Positions 51,060 through 63,822 of a stretch of 64,000 nt of DNA are shown here, piece after piece. The stretch lies in NCBI GenBank assembly GCA_004794785.1, contig SJOL01007403.1, positions 277,852 through 341,851 of the forward strand. Reading direction: 5' to 3'. The position numbers were made by a program, and so were the translations under genes. The notes below the pieces were generated by a model, which had not been told where the DNA came from, did no database searches, and was given only the letters and a program-made list of their open reading frames with translations. Origin of the DNA: Opisthorchis felineus. Its lineage: Eukaryota; Platyhelminthes; Trematoda; Opisthorchiida; Opisthorchiidae. How positions within the stretch are numbered: the first letter of the stretch is position 1; each line of letters begins with the position of its first letter.

Positions 51060-51133
51060 CTGATGATGTCACCTCGATTGGTGATGAAACGTTCGCAATC
51101 AAATTGCCCAGCTCAGTGAACAAACCAACGACC
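51060..51133 (+). repeat. Hammerhead-ribozyme-like core in a dispersed repeat
   Basis: Contains CTGATGA (51060-51066), one extra T, a six-pair stem GTCACC/GGTGAT closing loop TCGATT (51068-51085), and GAAAC (51086-51090). That is the conserved catalytic core of a hammerhead ribozyme with helix II. The tail CGCAATCAAATTGCCCAGCT and GAACAAACCAACGACC is shared with the copies at 39.9 kb and 29.5 kb. Hammerheads with one unpaired base after CTGATGA are known from Penelope-like elements, and hammerheads occur in flatworm SINEs. I could not define helices I and III or the cleavage site, so activity is unproven. No reverse transcriptase lies next to it. Confidence 0.6.
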
Positions 51134-54100
51134 GACTATGGAGTGAATTTCGTTTAAAATTCGCCCTCACACATTAAACAGCAACATCTGTAAAATACAT
51201 GTGGAAAATTCTTCAGCAACTTGCACAAATTTTCCGTGGGGCGCAATAAGAGATGATTTTTTATGCTCTGTACTTATTTTCATAAGTATAGTCATTAGTA
51301 TAAACCCAGTTTTAGAAGGACAGAAGGAGAGACAGTAGCAATATTATGTTCCGGCCAGAGAATACGAGTTAGCTGCGATGAAATTTCTTTGTGCTCCACC
51401 ATACGTTTTACTACTGATCTTGCTATATGCAGATGCGCGCGGAAACGCGGACAACGCCGGAGTCGAATACTTCCTTCAGAAATAAGCAACGGTTATTTCT
51501 AGTTTTGGCTTTTGCCCACACACTTCCTCAGTTTCAAAAATATGCAAGGATCTCTATGGTGAAGAATGATTTTTAAGGTGCTGGTGTAGCTAACAGCAGA
51601 AGGAACTTTCCAATGCATGCAGACTTCTAAAGCGACAGCTTAATTTTGATGCTCCTGGTTATCAAACCATCTGCTTACCAAGTGGTCACGAAAGTTCTAC
51701 TTGTTTCTGACACGAGTCAGAAAATGTTTGATGCATTGTATTCTAATGATGGGGTATCTGTTTCGCATACATCGTTGTTTATGAATAACGTGTAAACAAA
51801 AAAATGTTCTTTTTAATAAATCCGTTGGTTAACCTTGACTTGCTTTATCCTCCAGATTAATCATGTGTCCCGAATTAACTTTCGATCTGTTTGGCTATGC
51901 AGTTTGACGACAAAGCTGAAATCTGCGTTTTGGTGCACAGTTGTGAAGCGTTATGCAAGTCGTTCCTCGGATGACGCAGTCTTGGAATTTCAGTGTGTTT
52001 GGTGTACAAAATGTCATGTTGATTCAACATCAAACGATATATTTTCAACAAATTCGAAGCTGTTCCTTTAAATGTAGTGACACAAATGCCTCCTGCTGAG
52101 TACGCGAAATTTCGTGAGCTGTTTGGCCAATTAATGTCTGGTGTATTCATCGCCAAAAGGAAGGGAATCCATGGCAAGTCACCTCACTTTGGACCTGAAG
52201 CTCACTTTCTTTCCAAGCAATGGACATCCGAGACGTATCAAGTCGTTTGCTGTTTGGCGTGTTGGACGCCTGTTTTTCTTTGCGATGTGCCAAGCAGTGG
52301 TTCCCTCCCATGTTTTTGCAATGAGCAATGAAATTACATCAGCCTTCGCAATTTCGCAACACCAAATTCGACTACCCTAGTGCAACGGTTGTTAGTAGCT
52401 AACACAAAACCAGTATATTACTTAATTCGAGATCTAGTTCTGGAGCCCATTAGCAGCTTATATTCTTGGCTGAGAACTCGAAGCTCCTGACACAAACGTG
52501 CTACATTTATCCCAGCAAATAACGATGAACGAGTCAGAGTTATCAAGTCTGAACGAACAAAAATGACCATGAAATTGGAAAATGTGATTGGCTGGCATAA
52601 ATAAGTCTGTCAAGTTTCTCCACGACATTAGAATGAAAAAAGTTTGTTTCTACGGTATTCTAGCACAGACAAAGCCGTCTACAGAGGATATCCCGTTCGA
52701 TTCCATTCCCCTGAAAGCCGATCTGGCCTCTGTGGTCAGGGATTAGTCTAAACTGTACAAAATTTGAACCACGAGAGTGTGTACGATTAATCGGTACTGT
52801 CATAAATTTATGAACTGTGAGCTGTCTCACGCCAGCTGAGCTGACCAAAACAATTTCGGTATAACAACTAAGTGCAGCTGGTTGCTCTACAATACATAAG
52901 TTTCTACTGGGTTTCTCCGATTCGTGTGTATTTTTTTACTTCCAGTTCCTAAGATGTGCGTATTGTAACCCGTAACTTTCTTTTTTTGGTTCACCAAAAA
53001 CCAGGCTTGCTTGAGTAGTTAGGGCACATCACAACAAGACATGGTTAAAAGGTTACAGGTGCTTTCGTGTTAGCGGCATCTCACTGCTCGAATCTGTGTA
53101 AAATTTTGTGGAAAAGTCCACTAAAACCATCAGACATGCAGTTTCTCTTCACTTCTTGCTTGTTTCTAACTAAGGCCCATCGCAGACCCTCAAATGTTTG
53201 CAACCCAACGTGGTTCACTAACAGCTGATTCAAATTTTCGGTCTAAATGGTACTGAGTAGGTTTCAGCACAAAATTGGCATAAGTTGTTTTTTGACCAAG
53301 AATTACCTCGTATACTTCCTTTCATTTTTCTGCAGAGAAGTAAACAGTAAACAAAAATATGGCGTTTTTAAAAACTTAACACATTAGTTTTCAGGTTGCT
53401 GAAAAATCCTCGACCGTATGAGTGGTGGGCTACGTCTATAGGATGTATTGCCTTAGCTCGAATATTGAGGCAGATGTAATGTGATGCGGTCTGGTGCAGC
53501 ACATTCAGTCAGACAGCAACATCATAAACGAGGGATTCAGCCTGGATTAAGGTGAAATTCCTGTTAGAACCAGTTTGTCCAATAACCGTTTTTCTCTTTG
53601 AGAGAGACGGCTTCTCAATGGTAATCAAGGTGCTCGTATATTACAACTTTTCCCAATGAGACATGTTAGCTTGTTTATTTGATGCTAAATCCACCGACCT
53701 AGTAAGTGTTCTGCTAAGACAAGAATCACATTATCTCCAGTGCACCTCTTTGTAAACACTGCTGCACGTAAAGCGTTTATATATTGGTAAAATTATTAGA
53801 TTTGTAAAAATCTAGCAGGCAAGACGTGCTTGGTAAGACCAAGTCGTTAGCAAGTTTCCGTAAAAGAATAAAATACGATTTACCTAGGTTCGTACACTAG
53901 CAGCTCTTCAGGTCACTGGTGAAAATCTCATTAAAAATCGGGATAAACGGAGACGTGGCGAACAATAAGTGATTTCTGTCATTGGTGTGAATTTTTATTC
54001 AAGTTCATATTATCTTTTGGGGAAAAAGCTAGCTAATTATTTCTGGGTGACTCGGAATGTCAAAATTCTTTGAAAGTTGATAGGTTGAGACGGGCGATAA

Positions 54101-56871
54101 ATTTGGTGTCACGGCTCATTCGAAACCTGTGTACATGAAAAACAGCCTTTATGGTTTTTGGGTGAGCCAAAGGAAGTAACTGTTGAAGGCTGATTTCTAA
54201 TTTACTGATTAAAGTACGACCCCGTATATCCGCATAATACTGTTCCTAAACTACACGGGTCCTGAAACAAGCGTCTTGGGAGTACCGAGCCTACGGATTA
54301 CAACTTCTCTCGCTTGGCATATTACCACGAGTGCACAAACCACTGCGTGCGACCAATCACAAAATGTAATATGCCAACTTCGGTAAGCCAGAGAGCAATT
54401 TGTTGAACAAAGTTCAGATGTAGGGCACCGGGGAGAGTAACGCTTCAATGTGTATGTATTTCTAGAACGCATGTATTATTTTCCAGGTCATTCTAAATTT
54501 CGAATCATCAGTTAGACCACATTTGTTTGGCAACCGAGATTTAAGAGGACGGTACTTATAACGGAATAAAGCAAGTAGAGAAGACAGTTTTACAAGCTGT
54601 TTCTGGCACATCATAGAACCAAACGGATAGGTAGTCTACATAGATTAGTCACACGCGACTAACTGTTTCACTTCCCTTTTGGGGCTCCGGTGTTTTACAC
54701 ATTCTTGCATTGTTTCATGTACAAATAAAGAACTCGGCCAAATTTTCGTATAAGCAGTTAGAATGACTGATCTGATGGTAAACCTTTTTCAGTTTACGAA
54801 ACACATTAAGGTTTTATGAAAGACTGTCAAAATCTGTGAAGTATTTTTACACTTCCCGTTGCAAAAGTGATTTTTTCGCGTTTGTGGAGTATGATTAAAT
54901 TTCGAACATTTTGATTACACTGAAGCAAATAAATTTCACTTGATAAAAATGCGGGTATTGACATTTTCTCTCTTGAGTCTGACTAGACCTATTTGGACGT
55001 GGCACAACAGATTCTTGTCAAAAAGTTATATCATTGTTTTCCAATTGGAGAATGAAGAGATCTCTACCTGCAACTCGAAGAATATTGCGTACGTTTTTTC
55101 CCACTAAAATCCTGCAAAACGCAGATATGTTGCTGTTGGATACCAGTCAACTTGGATATCAGTTGACTAAACCCATTCATCCTCACATTATTTTGGGTGA
55201 TTAATTTTGTGAATCAATGTACGAACCAGAAAAATGAATGTATCAGATTGGTTGCTAATACAGTCCTTACGCATGCACATCCGTTGGCAGGCACCAAGTG
55301 CGTTCTATGGATCTGTTTAGGTCTTTCGGTTTGAGGCGTTTTGACCTAAGTCTGTATATTAAAAAAACAACCAGGCAAGCTATGAGCCATCTTCAACCAT
55401 TTAAAAAAAGCTCTTCAACTGGGGTATTGGTGCTCTTTGTTTTCTTTTATAAACCAAAATGTTGATCTTTACAAAAGTGATCTACAGAAAACTGTCTAGT
55501 TATCCTAAGGAACTGTTTGTAGTTGTAGTGCTGGAAAATATCTCAATGCTTTTTTCCGGAAACTTTTATACAAAACAAAATCCGACTTTATTTCAAACTT
55601 CAAATCTGGACACATATGAAATATGGAATCTAGGTAGATTGGTGCGGTGCTTAGTGAAGACTTACCATTCGTCATTTACTTTGTTCATTTTGGCGGTGGT
55701 TAATTCTACGGTTTTCTTACTGATCACATGGTCTTTCAAGTCAACTCAGACATGTGACACTGTTACGGGTTGCGAAGGTGAAAACCAATCCAGTGTAAGA
55801 TTGCTTCAAAACTGTTGCCAAAACAAGTCCATGTGAATTAGGCACACCAGTAAAAAAGTATTCAGATATGCATATAATTTACACGGTCCTGCGTCGACTT
55901 ATCCGGTAGCCACCAACTCAACCTGTCGGTTCAGCTTGTTGAAACCGCTAATATTTCCTTGGACCTGGATATCTGCGGAGTTTTTTCCCTCGTAGCATGT
56001 AGAAAACCCAAAGCTATTTTTACTGTACTTGAGAGTTGGTGTACCCTATTCGACCACAGCGATTTACAATCCGTCCTTCTGTCAACAATGTAAAAAAGAA
56101 GGTTATGTCATTTAAGTAAACCGCCTGTAGAATGCAGTGCCAGTTGGTTGGCTACCCGATTATGGAAGTGGTATTGCGAAGACATTATGATTATCAAAAA
56201 TTATCCTAAGGTACTATTAATGATCAAGTAAATTTGTCTAGCAGGTTACAGTCACCTATGGCTCTACTTGGTCGGTGAGTTCATCAGTCAGTCCAACCAG
56301 AAGGGTTACCTGGTCTTTAGTGCAGTGGTCATTCTTACAACTCACACTAAAACCTGAACATACCTTCTTTTTCATGCTGACACTTTCGACGTATCAACCT
56401 TTTTCTGTTGAATTTGTGATGCCAAGCTCAAATCTCTATTTTATGTGTAGCTGTGCTCTCGTAAGGGTAAATCTCGCATAGAAGGCATTCCCGTGGGAGT
56501 AAGCTTAACACAATAACCTAATCATACCTAAAGAAAATTAGAACTAATAGTGCAAGGAGGAAAGCCCTTTGCCTCGGAGTTGTTTATTAGAAAAACGCCA
56601 ACTAAACAGTCACGGACTATTGGACAGGAAAGTCAAACTCTCATTTGCACGTTGTTTTTTAAAACTGAATAGCCTTCTTCTTCTTGAATGCGTCTTCCTG
56701 AACTCTCCTGGATATTCATTGACTATCACACAATTGCAAGCGAAAACTGCAAAGCAGTTCCACAAATTCCGCAATAGATCCCACCTTCCATTAGATCAAG
56801 GCGGGGTTACGCGAACACACATACTACTCGCATGCCTTATCAGTAGTATCCACCGTTACGCACCTTCCACC

Positions 56872-57691
56872 TTATAAGGTTGCTTGCATGCACCGACTTC
56901 CATTTACCTCCGCTAGGTCGGCTTCGGCAGCTGGTCTGTTCAGCAGCTCTTCGGGTGTATCATGCCACTTCCGAAGCTGAGTCCCATTTACTCTTTTCGA
57001 TCCCCGACCGTCTTGAATTGTGTAGACGTTCCCTCGGCGGTCGGTAACGACAAGCGGACTTTGCAATCGACTGCCCAGCTTCCGCGACCCTGGTCCACTC
57101 CTTCCAGGATTCTGATGATCCTTCCACTTAAACTTCGCGCCTATGGGGGGTGGTCGTGCCTTTCTACTTCCCGTTTTCTGTCTAGTCCTCTCCTGAACGG
57201 TGGAAAAGTTTTCTCGAGCTTCCTTCCTTTCTTCTCCCAGCTCCTCTGGAGACAAGTGTGTTGCCGGCCACAACCCAATTTCCTGATCAACCGGGAGGCG
57301 CGGATGTCGACCGTACATCAGCATGAACGGGGACTTGCCTGTGGTAGGCTGTATGGAAGCCTGATGAGCAAGCAACACCATCGGCAGGTTCACCTCCCAA
57401 TCACCTCCTTTGGCCTCATTGATCGTTAGGTTATTGCGTTAGACCATTTGTTTGCGGGTGGTATGGTGCCACCCTTAGCCGTCTGGTGCCCAGCTTCTGC
57501 AAGCAGCTCCTAAACTCTTCGCTCTCGAAGCAAGGCCCTTGATCCATTAGGACCATTTTTGGCACCCCGTGGTTGGCCACGATGTGACGCATTACCACTC
57601 CGCTGATTGTCGTCGCCCGCTGGTTTGGCAGAAAGAAGAGGCTTTGGCGGATAGAAGATGAATCCGTGGCTGTTGAGGTCAGCGTCAACAA
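56872..57691 (-). mobile_element. Ty3/Gypsy retrotransposon integrase fragment, broken
   Basis: Integrase joins retrotransposon DNA into the host genome. The upstream piece (57431-57691) carries NQRATTISGV, HIVANHGVPK, the second catalytic Asp in MDQGPCFES, and VAPYHPQTNGL, typical of the DDE core. The downstream piece (56872 to about 57420) carries PFMLMYGRHPRLPVD and a C-terminal GPY/F-like module ending RVNGTQLRKW. The two pieces are in different frames. The break falls at about 57430-57440, directly after the HPQTNGL block, where the third catalytic residue (Glu) should be, so that residue is missing. The core start with the first Asp is also absent, and no LTR, protease, reverse transcriptase or RNase H was found. 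A truncated, dead copy. Confidence 0.85.
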
Positions 57692-60600
57692 GCTCCGAGC
57701 TCACCTTACTGATAAAGCACAGGGAGCAGAACGACAGACATTTTAAAATGAGGTCTTTGCTGATTAACCGGGTAACGCTGGACTGGAATTCGCTGTATGA
57801 AGTGTCACCAAAAAGGACACTGTTGTGAATACCGTGAAACAACCGAACTAAAAATGCAACCGGGTCGTTGCAGCGTGCCAATGCAGGCAACGAAGCGCAA
57901 CTGTGTGCAACTTCAGCGAAGGCTAGAGAATTTGCAACCACAATAGCGGAAGTGGATACCAGAACACGCGCTTCGCCGACGCCACAGTTTAGTTCTCAAA
58001 ATTCAGGTTACCCACCCGGGTAGATGCAACAGGCAAAATAAATCCGATGAATAAATACACACATCCTCTCTTCCGAATCGATTGAATTGAGCCTAACGAT
58101 GCTTCTGGACATCTATGATCTCATCTCATCTGCTGAAGCTTCAGTGGCTGCTTCATCAGAGGCTCTGATTTAGCATGAATTATGACTGCTGCACTGGACA
58201 CTCTGGATCTGAAGGCAAGTGGAGCCACTGCAAGTGAACCATAGTCTTTGAAGCTACGTCAACAAACGTGATCAGGTTAGTGTTTGGCACCAACTGTAAG
58301 ATGTATCCCCAAAATGTATCTGAAACCGTAGTTTTACCAAAGGATAATCATAAACGAATGTTTTTCACTTACCGGTGTTCATTCAGAAACTTAAATTTTC
58401 TCCGGACAGTTGCAGTTTTACTCATATTCGTTTAAAACTCCGGAAGATTCATCCGTGGCACTAAATCCATATTTTCAATAGCTGTTACCGCTCACGGTGA
58501 TCTGTTTGTAAAGCCGGTGGAATATTTTATGGAGAGGTTGCTTCCTTCACGATTTTCTCCCTTAATGCATTTGAAGAAGTTTTGAGGGAGTATCCTTGAA
58601 AAGGAGCAGATCTTTCTTGCATGCACACGAGGAAAGTTTCTACCATTGTGGCAGGCGTTTCGCCAGACAATGCCAGGGCCAAGGAATTTGTCCTAGCTAG
58701 TACGTTTGGTAGATTTTCTATGAAACAGTACAGGCTGCAGCGGGTGCCCGGTAAGGTTCTACCTTAACAGGCGGCGTGACGAATTTTTGGTGACTCTTTA
58801 CCACCTGGAGCACAGTGCCCAGTAAAAGAGATTCCGTGTAACAGGCTTCTAGGCATCTAACGTCTAACGTCCAGTGAATTAAAGGGACGCTGTTTTCTAC
58901 CATTTCGCGGGACGCAGTCATTGGGTGTGCGGCAATACGTTGCCGGCAAATTTAGAATGGTGCCGATATTCACTACTAACTTCTGGAGCGCCTACCTCCA
59001 TTGTCAAGTAGGTCAGTGTTTACACTTTTCTTACTTAGAGAAACGCCATATAGTCGGTTCTTACTGATATCCACGAATGTGGCCATGTACCTACCGTAGA
59101 AACCTATGTTGGTAGTTTTGGACAAGTACCTTTTGTGAGCCCGCAGCAACTAGCTCATATACGGTGTTTCACAAACGTCATCAACGGTAATGTCATCTAT
59201 AGGGCGACTGGTCCGGGTGAAATGCTCCAGGAGCATCCGACGTTTCTGTATTGGTATAAGCTGCACACATTCCTTGTTACGGCTGGCATAAGGATCTGGC
59301 TGCTGATCACGGATGCCTTCGTCAAAAGCGAACATTCTGTGCCCTTGAGTATGGTGTTCAGCCTGCCAGAGAATATTCAGTGCTGCAGTAAGATGTTTAT
59401 GGTGGATAAAGTGACGGCACATACATAGGCTGCAAAAGCTGTGTTAGGTCGCAACAAAATACCGGGCTGTTTTAACGCAGGCCAAGCCATTGGGGAGCGC
59501 GTACCTTAAATGAACATGCTGTTCGTGTTGGTTGTTTCCAACCACAGTCGACACATTCAGCCGCACCACTCACGATGACAGCGACTTAGACTTCGCCTTG
59601 ATTCGGAACTTCCTGGGTTGGCCGACCCTGGCTTCATCTCAAACCAAGGTACCCACCGGCCTTGCATCATTGGCAAGTGGGCCATTCGCGCGCAGTGTGG
59701 TGGGTTCACTTTGCAAACGTGACCAATAATTGTCTTGAGAACGCCGTCGGGCATTTGGAGGGATGTGTACACCACGACGATAGCCCGGAACTTGCCATAT
59801 AGAAGGTCTCTTGAAACAGTGGCTCATGCACGAATTCAAGGAGCCCAACACATCAGTGTAACGAGTGATACCTTCAGGAAGGAGACAGCTACGTTCTTCG
59901 TATGGTTTACCATATGACGATATACACTGTCAGCCAGATTTTCTGGACATTGGCACACGCACACCAAAACTGGAGTACCATCAGTTTGACTGCCGCAGGG
60001 TAAGGAGCATGTTGTTAACTTACAGGTAGTTATTGGTGCAAACACTATGATCATGCCTGACGGTATGCCACCAACCAGTTGGGAATAAACGTTATTATTA
60101 TTACTCCACCCAACTTGGCGACATATTGGGACCGGTAAGCTGAACTATGAGTATGTGTACACATGCCCTAGACCTCGCATCTGAATCTCGTGATGACGCC
60201 TTCATAACAGTGGGATGTTCCAAAGCTTCCGCCGAAAATGTACACCGGATTAAACTGAAGGATCACTTTCCCTCTCAGACTCCCCTCGATTGAAAACTTT
60301 CATGGAAAACGAGAAAACTTTTGACTACCCATCAAGTTTTTTCCAATGTATCAACTAACTAGGCATACATTGACAACGGTGGTTTTACTATTTTCAGACA
60401 CAGGCATGGGAGGGCGGCCGTCGTTGACCAATGGGTTGGGCTGTCGGGCATAGTTGGGGCCTCATAACCAGCGGTGCTTATGGATACGGGCTTAGTAGTA
60501 CGACATTAAGGCAAGGTGAACGACAGCGCATACAGTAATGGTGAAGGAAGATCAAGGGCTATACTTTCAAGCAATTTTCGTGTTCTTTCTGGAGAAATCA

Positions 60601-61941
60601 AGTTCACCGAGCTGGCGTTTTCCACTGAGGAGGAGCCTTTACAAGAGTGGTTCGAATGTACGCGCGAAATGTCGGAAAATCCCACATTACTTTCTGACTA
60701 GATGCGCATACCTGAGAGTGAACAACACTACCATTGATTTATCGTGGCGCCCATCTCACATCATGTTATCTTCAAACATTATGCCCGTAGGGAGGCGAGA
60801 GTCGCAAACAAGTTTTGTGCAGAACTTATGTCAACCACTTCATTGAGTCTACTACGTAAAACAACTAGAACGGATCAAAACACGGGCGCTTGGTTGGGAT
60901 TTGCATTGGAAATTACGTAAAAGCTGTCCCCGATTTTGAGCTTGCCGCGGACCGTTGAACTTTTCAGCGTTTTCGATTTATGCTGTTTTGCTAAACGAGG
61001 TGTACCATTGCGGCCGGTGGTTTTGTGACCTTAAAATTTACCTCGCCTAAAAAGACCATGAAAATTGCATGACTGAAAGCTGTAGACGGACCAGACTAAC
61101 TCCCTGTAGAGCATGCTACCTGGAAAGCCTCATAATTTTGGCGAAATCAGTTTTGGTTTGCTTCCAAAGAGCGGCGGCTGAATCCTACGCCAAATTCAAT
61201 CTATCGCTCGCACCTAGGTGCAGCATTGTCCAATGAGCCCAACTCGCAAATGAATGGTCACGTGATGAGGCTGCTTAAGTGCTCAGTACCATGCTAGAAT
61301 CTGATTGGTGGTAAATGTGGACCAGGAACAATGTCATGTTTCGCTAAACAGAACGCACCGTACATGTGATCTTGACCTGATTTTGAGTTGTTACTGCACT
61401 TTCTGCACGCATGGTGAGTCTACTGAACACGCGGGAGAAAGTTAGGCCGAGAAGTGGGCTCAGAAATTACCGTTCACGGATTCAATTATTGACACAGGAT
61501 CGAGGCTAATATCTGTGGTATGCTCGCTATGGAGGCACCAGGGTCAGTGATTCCCCGAAGGAAAGGGTTCACAACAATTTCTGTGGATAGGTGACAGAAA
61601 GAAAGATCATGAGCCGAAGCCCGGTAAGCAAAGTTGTCACGACTACTTATTTATAAATTAATCAAACCGGCAGACACCGTATACTACATTCCGGGCTTTC
61701 GGGATCGCATCTGTTCTTGCCGTTTTGTGGCTTACGTTCGTTTGAAAGGCGAGCGCGAAAGAAAATGTGTGGCGCTGCTTTTTGGGTTCTCTACGCTGGA
61801 CCGTAAGCTTGATAGTGGTAGAGCACATAAAGTGTCCAATAGTGACTTGAACTAGATTCTGAATGCAGCGCTGATAACTGTTCGAGAAAGGCTATTCCAC
61901 TTACGGCCACCCAAAATGGGAAAAGCTGTTGTTTAATAAAT
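57692..61941. other. GC-richer unassigned stretch between retroelements
   Basis: No protein family recognised. Minus-strand frames at 57510-57941 (only its first part lies upstream of the integrase), 58718-58921 and around 58460-58710, and overlapping frames on both strands at 59135-59917, have a composition more like coding DNA than the introns do. With the dead elements on either side they are best taken as decayed transposon parts. GTTATTATTATTACTCC at about 60091-60107 could be the simple-repeat tail of a minus-strand retroelement. Confidence 0.4.
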
Positions 61942-63350
61942 TCAACCCCTAGTGTTCAAAATCCTCTTGCTTTGTCCCGGTCGCTTATTCTTGGGTGCGC
62001 AAAGAACGGCGACTGCATTTTGAGTCAGTTTTGTATGATGCAGTGAAGTCATTTTTGAAGAGGTCCGGCATCTAAATACATCTCTGTATTGATCTTCGTA
62101 ATGTCTCCTGATGAATTCTGACCTCGCACTACGAAGGCTTTCGCTGAGAACGACTTTTCGTCGTTCTGAGAAAGAAGCCAGTCCAGTGAACACCGCTTTA
62201 CAGTGTCAGTACCCGTTTGGAAAGCGCTCGTTTTGGGACTCCAAGATTTCGGGCAGTTCCCAAAAGTACGCATAAACTTGAAAGCGCATACGGAAGGTCA
62301 TTGACGTAGATCAGAAAGAGCAGCGGTCTTAAGACGGAGCTTTGAGGACCTACGCTTGAGTCCAGTGCAGATGAAGAGTAGGTTGAGCCGGCTTTCGACC
62401 GGAATGTTCTTCATAACACGGGAGCTTTATTTTTACGCGCGATTTTTCCTTGAATACCATAAGGCTCGAGTTTGTGGAGCAGCGAAAGGTGTGATACTCA
62501 ATCGAACGCATTTGAGAAGTTGAAACACATGGAGTTCAATATGAATTTTTCGTCTTTGGCTCGTGGTGAGCTGTTTAATAACACGAGCGTGTTCGTCACG
62601 CGGTAACGGTATGGGATGAACCTTTGTCGCGCCGGAGATATCAAGTTTTCGATAATGAAGTGATTTAGAATGGCCCACTCCCGAATGCGTTCCACCTCAT
62701 TGCACGGTGTGCTAGTGAAACTGTAGCTGCCGGGTTATAGGCAGCCACCAGACATGCAAATTTGCTTGTTCCGTCAAGCTAAGCGGTGTCACTTTCAGGA
62801 TCCTTGGGCGGACCTCATCTAACCCCAACGTGCTGAAGGAGTTTGACTTGTGCAAGGACTGAAAAACATCCTTTCCCGTAAACCTCAGGTTGAGTTAAGG
62901 TTCACCGTCGTTCCATCATGCAACGACTAGATGTGACGGTGTCGCTGAAGCAGAGTACAAGCTTGCCTAATGTAGACTTCAGGCCACCACTGAATCACCT
63001 TGGGTTCTGCTTTTCTGTCCCCAAGGAAAAAGCCTTTGGTTTTGTTTCTTCAACGGTGTCCCGTGCACTTAAATGGCGCACTTCTGTTTCTCAGCGTGAA
63101 GCCTAACGTCCTTGCCTGTTGTCGTATGTTTAGTTAGCGGATCTCTGTTTTACAGCGGTTCTGTATCTTGCGAAACGCTAGCTCTTCTAAGTTTCGCGTA
63201 GTCATCTTTGTGATGTATAGTATTGACCTCCAGGAGATGCCGAATCCCCTTGGTGGCTTCTGTTTTTTCGATTGAGTCTTGCTTTCCTTGGAACCAAAAC
63301 TACATCAGCTTCGTGAATTTTTTGGACAGTTGTCCTGAAATTCTTTTTTA
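61942..63350 (-). mobile_element. Decayed LINE reverse transcriptase
   Basis: Minus-strand remains of a non-LTR reverse transcriptase, N-terminal to C-terminal from high to low coordinates. A piece with EETKPKAFSLG lies near 63.0 kb and RPRILK near 62.8 kb. The palm begins with FTSTPCNEVERIREWAILNH, then LISPARQRFIPYR, then motif A as FNFSNAFD (62501-62524). GPQSSVLRPLLFLIYVNDLP at about 62290-62350 matches the PQGSVLGPLLF block. Motif C should follow, but the frame shifts there and no FADD is readable; SWSPKTSA and CSLDWLLSQNDEKSF resume in another frame. LTQNAVAVLCAPKNKRPGQS near 62.0 kb matches the next conserved block. It is inactive. It is of the same broad type as the LINE at 22 kb but better preserved. 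Confidence 0.82.
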
Positions 63351-63822
63351 ATGGAGCTTATCCTATTTTGAGCTGGTCATGAAAAATACGCAGTACTGAA
63401 ATGTCTGCATGGTGGGGATTTCGGATCCACATTTTGGGTTCAGGATTGCTGACCCAGTAGCAAATGAAGTCAGAAGTCAGAACGCAGTGGTACCCATGTC
63501 AGTTTTCCTACGGGAAAACAGGGAAAAAAACATACTGATCAGAATGTCTCTTCCAAGTTTGCACATCGCCAATATTCGTACGTCAACCGCAATAGTAGAC
63601 TGTATCCTACGATAGACCTCTTTCCGTAGAACACAGTTCCCGTTTAACCATGGCATATATAAGCCGGCTTATAATAGGGCGTGGTACGTGATGCAGTTGA
63701 GCGTGGACAAGAGTTTTGTGTTTGGGCTGCGTCAACCGTGTGTAATTTCGCAACGCGTTAGCCCTAGTGTCTGTATGCACAGATGTGTAAACAGACACTT
63801 TGTTGTAAGACTACCAGTGGGT
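63351..63822. other. Flank between LINE and SINE
   Basis: No assignable gene. It includes TATATAAGCCGG with a nearby TTATAATAGG at about 63656-63680, which resembles a TATA region but has no gene attached. It could be the 5' part of the LINE, or another element. Confidence 0.35.

Larger units (their letters stand above)
47015..56871. other. Unassigned stretch upstream of known LITAF-B exons
   Basis: Nearly 10 kb of AT-rich DNA in which the LITAF-B first exon and promoter should lie if the gene starts within the window. It contains an exon-like segment at 49813-49911 and the best ribozyme-like repeat at 51060-51133. A 14-bp perfect palindrome, GCTAGCCGGCTAGC, is at 50962-50975. The segment at 51835-52380 is open on both strands but I recognise nothing in it. 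The 125-codon frame at 55459-55836 (plus) has a hydrophobic segment but is of a length expected by chance. Confidence 0.4.

Noticed and set aside
55459..55836. 125-codon plus-strand frame with a hydrophobic segment
   Set aside because: Frames of this length are expected by chance in a window of this size and base composition; there is no family feature.
59135..59428. Open frames on both strands that briefly suggested a transposase
   Set aside because: No catalytic residues or family motifs could be placed; treated as unassigned.
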